A stretch of DNA of 64,000 nucleotides from Paragyromitra xinjiangensis. Lineage: Eukaryota > Ascomycota > Pezizomycetes > Pezizales > Discinaceae. Shown here one piece after another: positions 1-10,065 of the stretch. Made by a program: the position numbers and the translations under genes. The notes beneath the pieces were generated by a model that was given only the letters and a program-made list of their open reading frames with translations, did no database searches and had not been told where the DNA came from. The DNA is taken from the NCBI GenBank assembly GCA_038503065.1, contig JBCAMK010000006.1, forward strand, positions 496,001 through 560,000, given 5' to 3'. The stretch's first letter is position 1, and every line of letters begins with the position of its first letter.

Positions 1-735
1 CTACGTCACGTAAGATAATATCCTGGCCCTTATAAGTAAATTTCCATTTTTTCTTTATACAAAGCTCTCTTTTTTGTTCAGTAACCTCGGTTAGCTCCTT
101 AATTAGAGTGAGTTTCTCTGGGTTCTGAAAGTTTAATGCAAGCCTATCCTCGTCGGAAAGGGTATCGAGTGCTCTCTGCCATACTAGGTCTTGATTAGGT
201 TCTGGGGTACGAGGTTTCAATACGGTGCTGACCGGAACTGGCGGGGCAGTCAAGGAAATTGGCGGCCTCGGTGATGAAGAAACCTGTGATAAAGGCTGGC
301 TGCCGCCGGTTGCTACTGGAGCAACAGCAGCTAGGTTTGGTGTGGGTGTATTGATAGCTACTACAGATGGCAATGCAACAGGAGGAGTAGATATCCGTGT
401 GGATACTCGCGACGGGGACCGGCTGTGGCCTGTTCGTGCAGGAGGAACCACAGTCAATTGCCCAAGATTTGTTGACTCGTCGGAAGTATCAAGTTTAGAG
501 GTAGAATCATTTGGCCTGAAGCAGGAACTCAAGGAACGGAGTAGCGATCTGCTTCTTCTTTCCGGCTGTTGAACCTTCACGACGAGGTTGGTTGTGGACG
601 CACCACGACCTGATCGTGAGGTGCTCGGAGGGGTACAGCCTAAAGATTTATTAACTTCGAGTGACCATGAAGGTACAGGGTAATAGGGTAGGGATTACTC
701 GAGATTTCCCCTCCAGGAGGGTTACTTGTTGCCAT
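1..735 (-). CDS. N-terminal part of an NLR (STAND) protein, leaves window at left edge
   Basis: A frame open for about 220 codons runs on the minus strand from about 685 to the window edge. The first ~150 residues are Ser/Pro/Thr-rich low complexity. They are followed (about 207 to 1) by a segment reading PNQDLVWQRALDTLSDEDR and, further on, ELCIKKKWKF and ILRDV. This layout (a W..AL..L..EDR motif, a charged helix, then K+WKF....G..I.LRDV) is what I know from the region just before the NACHT domain of fungal NLRs; the NTPase itself would lie outside the window. No ATG lies in this frame after the upstream stop. The best start is ATG 733-735, followed by a tiny exon (to 726) and an intron of about 87 bp ending near 640; this is uncertain. 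The Ser/Pro-rich leader resembles in style that of the complete NLR at 25313-31640. Confidence 0.6.
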
Positions 736-1958
736 TAGCACAAAGACCAGCAAAACGATTCAACCAGCAGTTATGCGGTCCCGCCAGAGAAGAAGCGCGG
801 GAACGGATATTGCGTTCGTTAGTAAAGGTATGAAAACGATTTAATAGATATGAAAATTAGATAAAAAGCGGGAGAGACGCTTTCTGAACTACTTCACTTG
901 GATGTGATACTCGTGAGGGGTATATCATCATCCCTGTAGTTCCGAACCGATTATGCCAATCGGAATATGGCGAGTGTGCAGGGACCCAATTGGTAGAGTA
1001 TGCGCCATACATGCGGCATAAGCGAAAAATGGTTTAATTTAAAATGAGCCTGATGTGTAGCCAAGCCAACATCTCAATGAAGATATCGATTTATGTTGGC
1101 GATGAGAATGCGAATAGTGGCACTCTATTACTGGCATACAATACCGGGTATGTATCACTTTATCGGATTCCTAGTTTTTCCCAGGACCTGCACGACCGGG
1201 TCAATGGACTACTAGTACTTCACAGTATTATCCCCTGAATATACCCTAATTGCGTAAAGTTAATGCCTACAGAGGGTTTGTCAATATCGATGCGAGACTG
1301 CTTTACCTGATTACGCTAGCTATGATCAAGATCAAAGACGCCGTGGACCAAGTTCTCACCCCATACTCGGCTTATCGTTTCAGTACGAGCTCATACGTGT
1401 AAATAAAATTCTAGTTTTAACTTTGAGATGATCGGTCGCATTGCCTACCTCGTGGTAAAGATTTATAACTTGCTAGCGACTGAAGCTACTTCTAGGGGGG
1501 GGGCGTCGAAGCTGGAGGAAAATACTCTAGGATGGCCCTGATCGAAGTGAAGGGTTATGCGGTAGTAAAAGCCTTGCAGATCTCTGATTGGCTACCCTGT
1601 ACATCCAGCCAATGAATAGGATCCAGCGAACCCTAACCCAATAACAAAGGTTTCCAGATCAAGGGATCCTGAAGACGCTGCCACAAAGCGACCCTTGGGC
1701 GAGCGGGAAGAGATTGAACGCTGCGGCATAAGGCCCTAACTGTGAGTTTCCCACTTGATACTGGGCCCAAAGGTGAAGATTCTCGGTGCTCTAGATTTGT
1801 ACGATATGGTTTTTTTTCAGGGCATGCGACCTCCGGCGGGGTCAGGGTATGAACTGGCTGGTTCAGGACCAGGGAGTCGTCTCGAGGGGGTAGAGGTGGA
1901 TGAAGCTGTGGGCGTTGATTGGTTGCTGTACAGAAGAGATGATGTAGCAAAAGAAAGA
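736..1958. other. intergenic, no gene seen
   Basis: AT-rich sequence without a convincing coding frame. It holds a G9 run (about 1496-1504) and one telomere-like CCCTAACCC at 1631-1639. Overlapping small frames on both strands near 1633-2024 look like chance and run into the TIR of the pogo-like element. Confidence 0.6.
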
Positions 1959-3472
1959 TACCGTATTATCTTGCAAGCATTGAACGCGCCCGGGCTGGGG
2001 CTGTTGGTAATTGGTCCGGGCTAGATCGATATCAAAATATAAAGATCAGGGTTAGGGTTATCCTCCAACAGCGTAGTCATAGCTATTGCTCTGGATCTCA
2101 ACCACCAGCGCTCTTAAATTAACAGGATCTTGTATATACCCCGTCTAGTACCATATATTGAAGAAACTAGTATCGATACTGAGATCTAGCATGATTTATG
2201 TAGCTGCGTGGGTATTCATTACTATTTCTACCAATATTACTCCGACTCTAGCTACACTGCAACCTTCTGAGGGCACCCCCTCTTATTATGACCTTGTTGT
2301 TTGCAAATAGAGCAAGTTACCTGACGGCGGGGCTTTTCTGGCTGTTTTCCTGATGTTCCTTGTAGGTTCTTTTTCTTCTTTTGTCTCCCAACCTGAAGAG
2401 TTGTACCCTCAAATTCTACAAAGAATACATCTTTATTCTCATCCTCTTCTTCATCTATCTCTACTTCCTGGTCCTCTTCTTCTTTCATGATATTTATAGC
2501 TTCATCAGAAGCTCGCCTCCAGTCACCAATTACTAGTTCATTGGGCATAAGCCCTTTCACAGACAGCTCATTATCACATGAACCATCAATCGGTAGGGTA
2601 AGACCGAGCCTAAAATAGAGTTAGTTAGAAATATAGGAGGGATTTAAAATAAAGGATAGAATATGCACCTTCGAAAAGTCTTTTTAATGCTTTCCTTGTG
2701 CTTTGGCTCGCTAAATTTCTCCCATGCAGCTCCAAAGGCTCTAGTTAACAGAATTCTGCGTAACCCAACAGCTGAAATTACCCCATCTATAATAGGTAAC
2801 TCTGGATCAGAACTATCATCTAGTTTAGCCAAAAAATCCTCGCCTTTGGTTTGTACTAATTGATATAGTTCGTTCTCCATAGCTTCCTTCAAACAGTCTT
2901 TAAAAGGCCTGTTTACCGAAACATCCAAAACCTGAATCAAACTGGTACAGCCACCAGGTATCATTGTCGGTATGATATTGGAATCCAGGAGGGCTTTTCG
3001 GACAGCAGGAGTTTTGTGAAAGCTGGCAGAATTTAATGTAATAAGGCCAGGTGATACTGAAGGATTAACAGAAGTACCAGTAGGAAGTCCTGTAGCGATA
3101 AAGATAGGACTGTCAACAGTATCATCTCTATGAATAACAGGTAATAGCTGTTCTTCAATTCATTCTAGGATGATATCTTCGTTGGCATACCCTTCAGTAT
3201 TGAATTTAGTTGTGATTCGTGAATCATAAAGATCGGTTTCTGCCGTTGGGAGTTGTCTTTTTCCTTTGAATAAAATCCAAGGCTTCAACAGATTACCATC
3301 TCCCAGTGCTGTCAGTTGAATTGTGGCTTGTCGTTTGTCCCATCCACTCTTCTCTGCTTTAGCCCAAACAGTATTGCTTCCCTTTTCTGCATAGGTCCGT
3401 CCTGATAAATACTCAAACGGGGCAGGGGTCTGATCCATATTAACAACACGAGAAGGAATATATCGACCACAT

Positions 3473-3711
3473 CAGCAAAAACAAACGACATTCCTCTGTG
3501 GCCTATTTGACCTCTGTGGCCTATTTGGCTCCTATTTGGCCTCTGTGGCCTCTGCAGAGGTCAACATTCCTCTGTGGAGGTTTCCGAGGAAATTTCGATA
3601 TTTTCCTCTGCAGAGGCCACAGAGGCCACAGAGGTCCAAATAGGAGCCAAATAGGTCACAGAGGTAAGAACATGATCCTAATTTCAAATAGGTCATTTTT
3701 TGTTCTTGCTG
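3473..3711. mobile_element. 239-bp CAG/AT-type element, a foldback MITE, in the pogo transposase
   Basis: Ends are CAGCAAAAACAAACGA and, inverted, CAGCAAGAACAAAAAA. The target AT is duplicated (3471-3472, 3712-3713). The interior is a near-perfect hairpin: blocks of CCTCTGTGGCC and CTATTTGGCTCC on the left arm (about 3492-3570) return inverted on the right arm (about 3610-3665). Removing the element and one AT restores the transposase frame through the codons for VACGRYIPSR, which documents the empty site exactly. It has no coding capacity, so it must be mobilised in trans. Confidence 0.85.
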
Positions 3712-4015
3712 ATGCAACTGTTTGCTCAGTTTCACCAGGCTGTAGTTGAGAATTGCGTCGAATAAACTGAAAGAATTCTAGTATTAAGTTCAGGTAGTCA
3801 TGTGGAATCTTTTGTGCTCGATTGGTAGTAAATCTGATAGATATACAATGGCGGGCAAGGAAGCCGGTAAACCAGCCCAACGAAAACTTAAACTCGGCTT
3901 CATCCTTTTCAGGATAAAGTAATTTAAATAGCTCTCTGCTTGCGAATCGAAACCACCCACGTCGTACTATCTCGCCCTCTGTCCTCTTTCTGAGAAAATC
4001 ATTGTATAATTTCAT

Positions 4016-4256
4016 CAGCAAAAAAAAAAAGTGGCACCCAGTGCCTCTGAAGGAATGTGGCCTTCCAGAAAATCAGGATGCACCGGGTGCCAAAATGATA
4101 CTGGGTGCCAAAAATATTGTTACTGGATTAGGCTGAATGATAACATACTAAAAGTGAAAAATTGCACCTGGTACTTCTGAAGGAATGTGGCCTTCCAGAA
4201 GATCAGGATGCACCTGAAGACCAAAACACACTGGGTGACAATTAATTTTTTTGCTG
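4016..4256. mobile_element. 241-bp CAG/AT-type element in the pogo transposase
   Basis: Ends are CAGCAAAAA with an A-tract, followed inward by a shared CACCCAGTG in inverted orientation. AT is duplicated at 4014-4015 and 4257-4258. Inside are two direct copies (period about 115 bp) of a segment containing TCTGAAGGAATGTGGCCTTC. Excision in silico rejoins the transposase at INMKLYNDF, where an intron acceptor lies 7 nt upstream. Non-coding. Confidence 0.85.
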
Positions 4257-4385
4257 ATGTTGACTAATAATGAATCTTTAGTTTATGTCTCTTATACATG
4301 GGTCTCGGGACTCGGAATGGGATAATTACTTTCCAGCTCGGGCCATTTCACTATGCCTTTTGTAATCCTTTTCCAATCTCCACAT

Positions 4386-6310
4386 CAGCAAAACCGATTC
4401 TCAGCTCCCGGGCACTCCCGGACCCTCATGGATGGCGTGGACCAGATGGAGGCAAGTGCCAGTCCATGGAACAGCCATATCCCAAGGACCCTTGCACACG
4501 GTTCCCGGACCACACACCACTTCTCACGGACCCTCGTGGACCTCCCTGGACCACCTACCATAGATGGCGGACCTTCCTGGAGCTCTATCAATTCCTGTGG
4601 ACCACACTGTTGCTTGTAGGTCGCTTATAGGGCGGCTGTAGGGCGCCAATAATACTACTAGGGGTACACGAATGTACATGATTATTGGTATCAATTCGGC
4701 AACGTATATTGAAAAGCTACACTATAGGATCTCTATGTACAAAATCAAGCAGTCGCCACTAGAGGCAAACCCCCCCCCCCCACACTAAACCCACCTGTGC
4801 CTAAATCAATTGTTTGGTCTGCTATTCAGCAGTTGTTTCAGGCGCTGGCACACAGTCGATTCGGAGTCTATTCAGGAGTCTATTCAGCAGTCAATTCAGC
4901 AGGATTCGGAGGCTTAGAAACGGCCGATTCAGAGTCAATTCGGCAGTCAATTCAGCAGGATTCGGAGGCTTAGAAATAGCTGATTCGGAGTCTATTCGGG
5001 AGCCTATTCAGCAGTCAATTCAGCAGTCAATTCGGAGCCTATTCAGGAGCCTATTTGGGAGTCAATTCGGAGTCTATTGAGCAGTCAATTCAGCAGTCAA
5101 TTCAGCGGGATTCGGAGGCTTAGAAACGGCCGATTCGGAGTCTATTCAGCAGGATTCGGAGGCTTAGAAACAGCCGATTCGGAGTCTATTCAGCAGTCAA
5201 TTCGGAGCCTATTCAGGAGCCTATTCAGCAGTCAATTCGAGGCCTATTCGGGAGTCGATTCGGAGTCTGTTGAGCAGTCAATTCAGCAGTCAATTCAGCG
5301 GGATTCGGAGGCTTAGAAACAGCCGATTCGGAGTCGATTCGGAGTCTATTCAGCAGTCAATTCGGAGCCTATTCAGGAGCCTATTCAGCAGTCAATTCGG
5401 AGCCTATTCGGGAGTCGATTCGGAGTCTATTGAGCAGTCAATTCAGCAGTCAATTCAGCAGTCAATTTGGAGGCTTAGAGACAGCCAATTCAGAGGCTGC
5501 TCAGGAGGCTCTCAGGCAGTCGATTCAGCAGGCTGTGGAAGCGAGCGAGGTCTGCTGCTGAAGGGGTCTGCTGCTGAGGGTCCGACCAAACGAGGTCCGA
5601 TGTAATAGGGTCCGATGTTGATATCCGAATGTATTTGAGATGTGAGAACTGAAGTCACGATGTTAGCAAAGTTCATGTAACTGCACAGTAGGAAGGGCAA
5701 TAGGGGGTGTGGATGGGTGTGGATGGGAGGGAGTAAGAGAAAAGGGGTAACGTGGCAACGGTATGGGTGGCAGCAAAAGACTTTCGCTAAAAATTTGCTA
5801 AGTCCTTAGGGTCAGGGTTATTGACTCGCTTGCATGCAAGATCCTGCGATCTCCTGTCAGCGGAGTGCGCAATTTGGGACCCTAATAGAGGGCAGGTACG
5901 TGCTTCAGGGTACTGGTGGAGGGAAGGTACGCGCTTCAGGGTACTGGTGGAGGGCAGGTACGCGCTTCAGCAGTACCCAGATCGGTACTGGGGAAAGGTA
6001 CATGGCTCCAGAGAGCGCCATGGACCTAGAAAAGCGAACCCTAATCAGTACTGGGGGGAGATATGCAACTCCAGAGAGCTCCATGGACTGTGTAGCTTAG
6101 CTTTAGGAAGCTCCAGGACGGTCCATGGGCTTGTAGGCGAGGTCCACAGCATGTACTGGAGCACAGTCCTTCCGTCCTGTAGCAACCAAAATAGGCCAGA
6201 AGACAGGTGGCTGATCCAGTTGCGCTCAGGACTCTCCCACACCAACGCTCAGACCTCCTGGAGCACGCGGGACCTAGAAGCGGAAGCCAGGATCAGAATC
6301 AGTTTTGCTG
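4386..6310. mobile_element. 1.9-kb CAG/AT-type element with minisatellite core, in the pogo transposase
   Basis: A 16-bp terminal inverted repeat CAGCAAAAC(C/T)GATTCT lies at 4386-4401 and, inverted, 6295-6310. AT is duplicated at 4384-4385 and 6311-6312. The interior holds a tandem array (about 4850-5500), then a segment with CACGATGTTAGCAAAG (about 5655) and TTGCTAAGTCCTTAGGGTCA (about 5795) that recurs in the elements at 6966-8677 and 40273-42198. Short Pro-rich frames at 4298-4630 and frames through the array are by-products of base composition; no transposase is seen. Confidence 0.8.
4850..5500. repeat. minisatellite array, core TTCGGAGTCTATTCAGCAG
   Basis: About 650 bp of short units (about 15-25 bp, grouped into longer blocks), variants of TTCGGAGTCTATTCAGCAG and TCAATTCGGAGCCTATTCAG, with an interspersed GGATTCGGAGGCTTAGAAAC block seen at least five times. 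The order of units is irregular, suggesting slippage and unequal exchange. It is open in several frames (for example 5077-5316 and 5270-5605), which should not be read as genes. Confidence 0.85.
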
Positions 6311-6772
6311 ATGCAGCTGCACACTCGAGTAACTCTTTCTCCATATCCCTCCACCCTGATATACTACCAAGTGGGATCCCACCAAAATGCTCTGACACCT
6401 CACGGATAGTGGGACATCACAACTCATTTGGATCCCATTCATATGGTATCGATGGGGTTGCCCAAAAGCTAAGAACTTGTAGTTTTCTTCTAGTATTAAA
6501 TGAGCGACGGGCCTTGGATTTTAGTGGCTTTGAAGAAAAAGCACGGGGTTTTTTATCAATTGAGAGTTGCTTAGGTCCTGGCCGCTGTGAAGACATTGTA
6601 TTGTCAGAGTACCGGATCTGGGTGTGAAGGAAAATAAGCTCAGAGGAAGCTTTCAGTACTATCGCCAGTGCCACCTGGCAAGATTTCAAGTCGTTCATCT
6701 AGCCTATCAAAACCCGGACCAATTACCAACAGCCCCAGCCTGGGCGCATTCAATGCTTGCGAGATAATACAG

Positions 6773-6965
6773 TATACATAGCGCATGATTCTACTGACTA
6801 ATACAAGGCTAGTCCAGATCCCAACGTTCTTCCATAGACATATCAGGAAAGCATATTATTTTCTACAATAGTGAACTTATTCTCCTAAGCGCGGCTGTAA
6901 AGAATGAACTAGTCTAAGGATACAACAATAACTTGTAATCATAGCCCTAGCCACAGTGCACTCAT
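6773..6965. other. short intergenic between pogo-like element and next CAG/AT element
   Basis: It begins with the right TA of the pogo-like element and ends with the CAT before the next element. I see no gene. Confidence 0.5.
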
Positions 6966-8677
6966 CAGTAAAAATTGATATAGCCGCCCCGGCCGCCTGG
7001 AGGTCGGGGCGGTCGGGCGGAATGTTACCCTTCTGTTAGGTTGCTGCAGCACCTCAGCGCGCCCGGGAGGCATGGTTTCTAGACCTTTGACCGCCTGGAG
7101 GAGGTCGTTTCCTCCTGTCGCAAGTGGTGTAGTGGGCTGCTTCTGGGCGTGGGTGGTCTCCCGCTGCTGCAGAATTTTGGCAGCAGTTCGCCCTGTAGAA
7201 TGGATTTGCACAGTATGCTTGTGGGACCTGGAATATTCGAGAATCACTTGTATAGAACCAATATCATTGACAATTGCTTTATTCTATGTATCTATCTATA
7301 TATCTATCTATGTACAAATATCGAGGGCGCAGCTAACTAAACTAGCTTCTGTGGAAGCTGCAGCAGCGAATTGACGACCTGCCAGAGGCAGGCAGCGAAT
7401 TGACCATGTGGCGGAGGCTGCAGAAGCTCAGGCAGCGAATCGACCATATGGCGCAGGCGCAGGAAGCTCAGGCAGCGAATTGACCATATGGCGGAAGCGG
7501 AGGAAGCGGCGGAAGCTGCAGCAGCGAATAGACCATATGGCGGAGGCGGCGGAAGCTCAGGCAGCGAATCGACCTATTGGCGCAGGCGCAGGCTCAGGCT
7601 CAGGCTCAGGCTCAGGCAGCGAATTGACCATATGGCGCAGGCAGCGAATCGACCATATGGCGGAAGCGGAGGAAGTGGCGGAAGCTGCAGCAGCGAATAG
7701 ACCATATGGCGGAGGCGGCGGAAGCTCAGGCAGCGAATCGACCAATTGGCAGAGGCAGCGGAGGCGGCTGCAGCGAATCGATCAATTGGCTGAGGCAGCG
7801 GAAGCTCAGGCAGCGAATTGACCTATTGGCGCAGGCAGCGGAGGCGGCTGCAGCAAATCGACCATGTGGCGCAGGCAGCGGAAGCTCAGGAAGCGAATCG
7901 ACCATATGGCGGAGGCGGAGGAAGCTCAGGCAGCAGATCGACGACCTCCAGGAGGCGGCGGAAGCTCAGGAAGCTCAGGCAGCGGAGGCTGCTGCAGCGA
8001 ATCGATCAATTGACTGAGGAAGCGGAAGCTCAGGCAGCGAATCGACCATGTGGCGGAGGCAGAGGAAGCTGAAGCAGCGGATCAAAGCGAGTCTAGGAGG
8101 CATATCAGCGGGAGTCAAATAAACGGAATCAGGACGTTACCTAGGAGGTTCTTTGCAAGCAGAGCTTAGTACTTCTAGCCTAAAAGTCACGATGTTAGCA
8201 AAGTACTATGGTACAGCGAGGTAGGGAATGGGTGGGAGGGAATAGGGGGAAGCAATAGTAGGAAGGACGGGAAGGAATAGGGGGAGGTGGAGATTGCTGT
8301 CTTACTAGGCGTTGCTTTGGCGACGACTAAGCGACGACTTGGCGACGACTTGGCGACTACAAAATGATGACTAAACAACCATAGAGTGATGACTAAGCGA
8401 CCTCCAGATTTTTGAAAATCGCTAAGTGCCAGTGCCTGGCAGGAGACGAAGTGAATTTTGCTAAGTCCCGAGTTTTCAGGGACTTAGCAAAATTCGATCA
8501 AAAATTTGCTAAGTACTCAGCTGCCGCCCAGCGCTGCCGGATGGTAGGAGGTCGCCCAGAGGCGCTGCAGGCAGCAAGCGGTGCCAGGGGGAAGCGCAGC
8601 AGGCACCTAGTGTCACCCAGGTGCGCCAGGCGGTCGGGCGGAATATGTACCTATTGGGCGGAATTTTTTTTTTACTG
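6966..8677. mobile_element. 1.7-kb CAG/AT-type element with minisatellite core
   Basis: Ends are CAGTAAAAATTG and, inverted, CAGTAAAAAAAAAATT, with AT duplicated at 6964-6965 and 8678-8679 in a CATG site. Subterminal GC-rich blocks (GGCGGTCGGGCGGAAT) occur near both ends. Order inside: GC-rich start; TATCTATCTATGTACAAA (about 7295-7320); the array 7353-8080; a conserved 3' module beginning TCTAGGAGGCATATCAGCGG (8090), with ACCTAGGAGG, CACGATGTTAGCAAAG and GGGAATAGGGGGA; the GCTAAGT motifs; A/T-rich end. The same order is found in 40273-42198, so the two are one subfamily. No transposase. Confidence 0.85.
7353..8080. repeat. minisatellite array (about 40-bp units, GCAGCGAATCGACCATATGG)
   Basis: About 18 units, each an anchor GCAGCGAATCGACCATATGG followed by a variable number of 6-9-bp GCGGAGGAA/GCAGGCGCA triplet blocks ending AAGCTCAG or AGCTGCA. 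The unit length changes with the number of blocks. Every frame is nearly stop-free, giving artefactual Ala/Glu/Gln/Arg-rich frames on both strands. Confidence 0.9.
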
Positions 8678-8679
8678 AT

Positions 8680-9345
8680 GCTGGTATAGATGAGTTCTAG
8701 ATTTATCAAAGAGTGTACTATGCTAAATATGTAATTTAGAGGGAGTTTAAACGAAAACTTTGATAGTGCTCGGCTCTCCCTAGAAGGTTTACCTGTGCAT
8801 TAGTTACATTATTTTTGTGATTTTGCTATAGATCTAATACTTTGTGAAATATTACTAGCGAATTTATTCAGTATCGAGCGAGCCGAAACCCTAACCCACA
8901 CCACGAAAAATTTGTTTTATTTTTGAGATAGTTCAGTGTTTCTTAAACATCTTATGTTTAATTTACAACTACTTCAAAGTTATTTGGACTACAGTTGCTG
9001 AAGTTAGGTGTACCCATCGCTGCTTTTGGTGTGGGTTAGGGTTTTCGGCTCGCTCGATACTAAATAAACCCGCTAGTAAGATACACAGAGATCTAAAATT
9101 GATGCATAAGCTCGGAGTACGATGCTAAGGCGTCTATGGCCACGAGGTAGGTTACTTTAAGGTTCTGGGTTGTGGGATGGATGCAATGCTAATTTTACGA
9201 GCCCGTCAGCATGGCTCCAATATACACGTAACTTGGCGTTACAAAAAAGGAGGATTATGTCGCGGAAGTCCTATTCTACTTGGTGTAGCGACCATACCGC
9301 TTAGGGAAGCGAAACTGTGGAACTAGTGTAATAGCGGGCGTATAA
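8680..9345. other. intergenic with a MITE, no gene seen
   Basis: The MITE at about 8852-9079 is listed separately. I see no coding frame. Two telomere-like motifs at 8889-8897 and 9033-9041 lie inside the MITE arms. Confidence 0.5.
8852..9079. mobile_element. MITE of about 228 bp with long terminal inverted repeats
   Basis: The left arm 8852-8903 and right arm 9027-9079 are inverted copies with few differences; they share TTACTAGCG, TTTATT, AGTATCGAGCGAGCCGAAA and CCCTAACCCACACCA. Similarity continues weakly outward to AGATCT on both sides (about 8829, about 9090), so the true ends may be a little further out. The AT-rich middle has no frame. No target duplication could be fixed. Confidence 0.7.
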
Positions 9346-9405
9346 TAGAGAGTTTACGAACGCACATCTAGCACTACTGGAACTAGTTCCTGCCATGGGC
9401 CTGAT

Positions 9406-10065
9406 GTGGTAGCCACACCTCGAAAAGGTCTAGCGGTACCTGAAGGATCCGGGAAGGTTACCCGGCAAAGAAGCCATAGAGTGGGGAATCCCCTTCTGTC
9501 AACTAGCCTTGTTCCTCCACCACAACACCACGACCACGATAGTACGAGAATATCTCCACCACCAACCCCGACAGGCGAGCATACGACCCCGCAATGATTT
9601 CGCAAACACCAACTATATGGACAGGTAAACAATGAGCGATCACGCGATGACTCATGTCTCCGACACGACAACATCCAAAGCACTACTGGCGCTCCGAGAG
9701 CCACGCTTTAGGTGCTATGGCCACCTCCGCCCGTCAAAACTACGGAGGATATGATAAGTGACTTCCGTGAGGACGTCTCTAGACTGGACGAGAGGGTGGC
9801 AGTCCTCGAGACTACGGTCCACGATAACTACGTGAAGGTGACTAAGAGGATGGGCTCATTTGATACCCGACTGGGTAGCTTGGAGAGTAAGGTTGACGGA
9901 CTGGTGGTCAAGGTCGATGGACAGGATCGGAAGTTCCACGCCCGCTTCAAGGAATGGGGCAGTGGGTGGACGAATACCATGAACTTGATGATGGAGGAGA
10001 TGAAGGTTAATAGCCCTGTGGGATGTTCTGGGATGTTCCGTCAGCTAATAATAGTGTCCCACTAA
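9406..10065 (+). pseudogene. coiled-coil protein gene, broken by one stop
   Basis: The first part (9406-9627) is Ser/Thr/Pro-rich and ends in GEHTTPQ, then an in-frame TGA (9595-9597; CGA to TGA would be a RIP-type change), then FRKHQLYGQ. A donor CAG/GTAAAC near 9632 and an acceptor TTTAG at 9711 join it in the same frame to a second exon (9712-10065). That exon encodes WPPPPVKTTEDMISDFRED followed by about 70 residues of heptad-like coiled coil (SRLDERVAVLET.., LGSLESKVDGLVVKV). No ATG is found in frame at the 5' end, so the start is unresolved. I recognise no named domain; the layout (Pro-rich leader plus short coiled coil) resembles lineage-specific fungal orphans. Confidence 0.45.

Larger units (their letters stand above)
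2252..6596 (-). pseudogene. pogo-like transposase (CENP-B-type HTH, DDE_1), split by three insertions
   Basis: Exonic pieces are 6596-6311, 4383-4330, 4263-4257, 4013-3712, 3470-2669 and 2609-2252. Real introns are 4264-4329 (66 bp, GTAATT..TTAG) and 2610-2668 (59 bp, GTGCAT..TTTTAG); the other gaps are transposon insertions. Counting one AT per insertion site, the pieces sum to 1809 nt (602 aa) in one frame. Order: basic N-terminus; psq-like HTH (residues about 60-90); Tc5/CENP-B HTH (about 110-190); DDE_1 domain with Asp229 (NMDQTP) and Asp399 (VLDVSVN); acidic linker; C-terminal zinc knuckle CX2CX4HX4C (about 583-596). The second catalytic position is Asn363 (LNSASFH, normally LDSASFH). 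In-frame stops are TGA at 6417-6419 (codon 60) and at 3160-3162 (codon 320, where Trp is expected). All three defects fit single C:G to T:A changes. An in-frame codon at 6698 is an alternative start. Confidence 0.85.
1961..6772 (-). mobile_element. pogo-like (Tc1/mariner superfamily) DNA transposon, interrupted by three nested insertions
   Basis: Inverted repeats of 60 bp lie at 1961-2020 and 6713-6772, with 56/60 matches; all four differences are transitions. They start C(C/T)GTATTATC and are flanked by the dinucleotide TA (1959-1960, 6773-6774), the target duplication of this superfamily. Between them a pogo/Fot-type transposase gene lies on the minus strand. Subtracting the three insertions (3473-3711, 4016-4256, 4386-6310) and their duplicated AT leaves an element of about 2.4 kb, normal for fungal pogo-like transposons. 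The TIR differences, two in-frame TGA codons and a catalytic Asp to Asn change are all C:G to T:A type, as RIP would leave. The element is dead. Confidence 0.9.

Noticed and set aside
1755..2024. 89-codon plus-strand frame
   Set aside because: Crosses the left end and TIR of the pogo-like element and has no domain; a frame across an insertion border is not a gene.
3498..3749. Small frames on both strands
   Set aside because: They lie in the hairpin element and continue a few codons into the transposase; not genes.
4763..4785. Poly-C tract
   Set aside because: Simple homopolymer; no function can be argued from it.
4814..5605. Ser/Gln/Phe-rich frames
   Set aside because: By-products of the TTCGGAGTCTATTCAGCAG array.
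7408..8072. Ala/Glu/Arg-rich frames on both strands
   Set aside because: Open in nearly all phases because the minisatellite unit lacks stops; no start, intron or conserved domain.
7353..8080. Regular repeats considered as a CRISPR-like array
   Set aside because: No unique spacers, variable unit length, no cas genes, and the host is a eukaryote.
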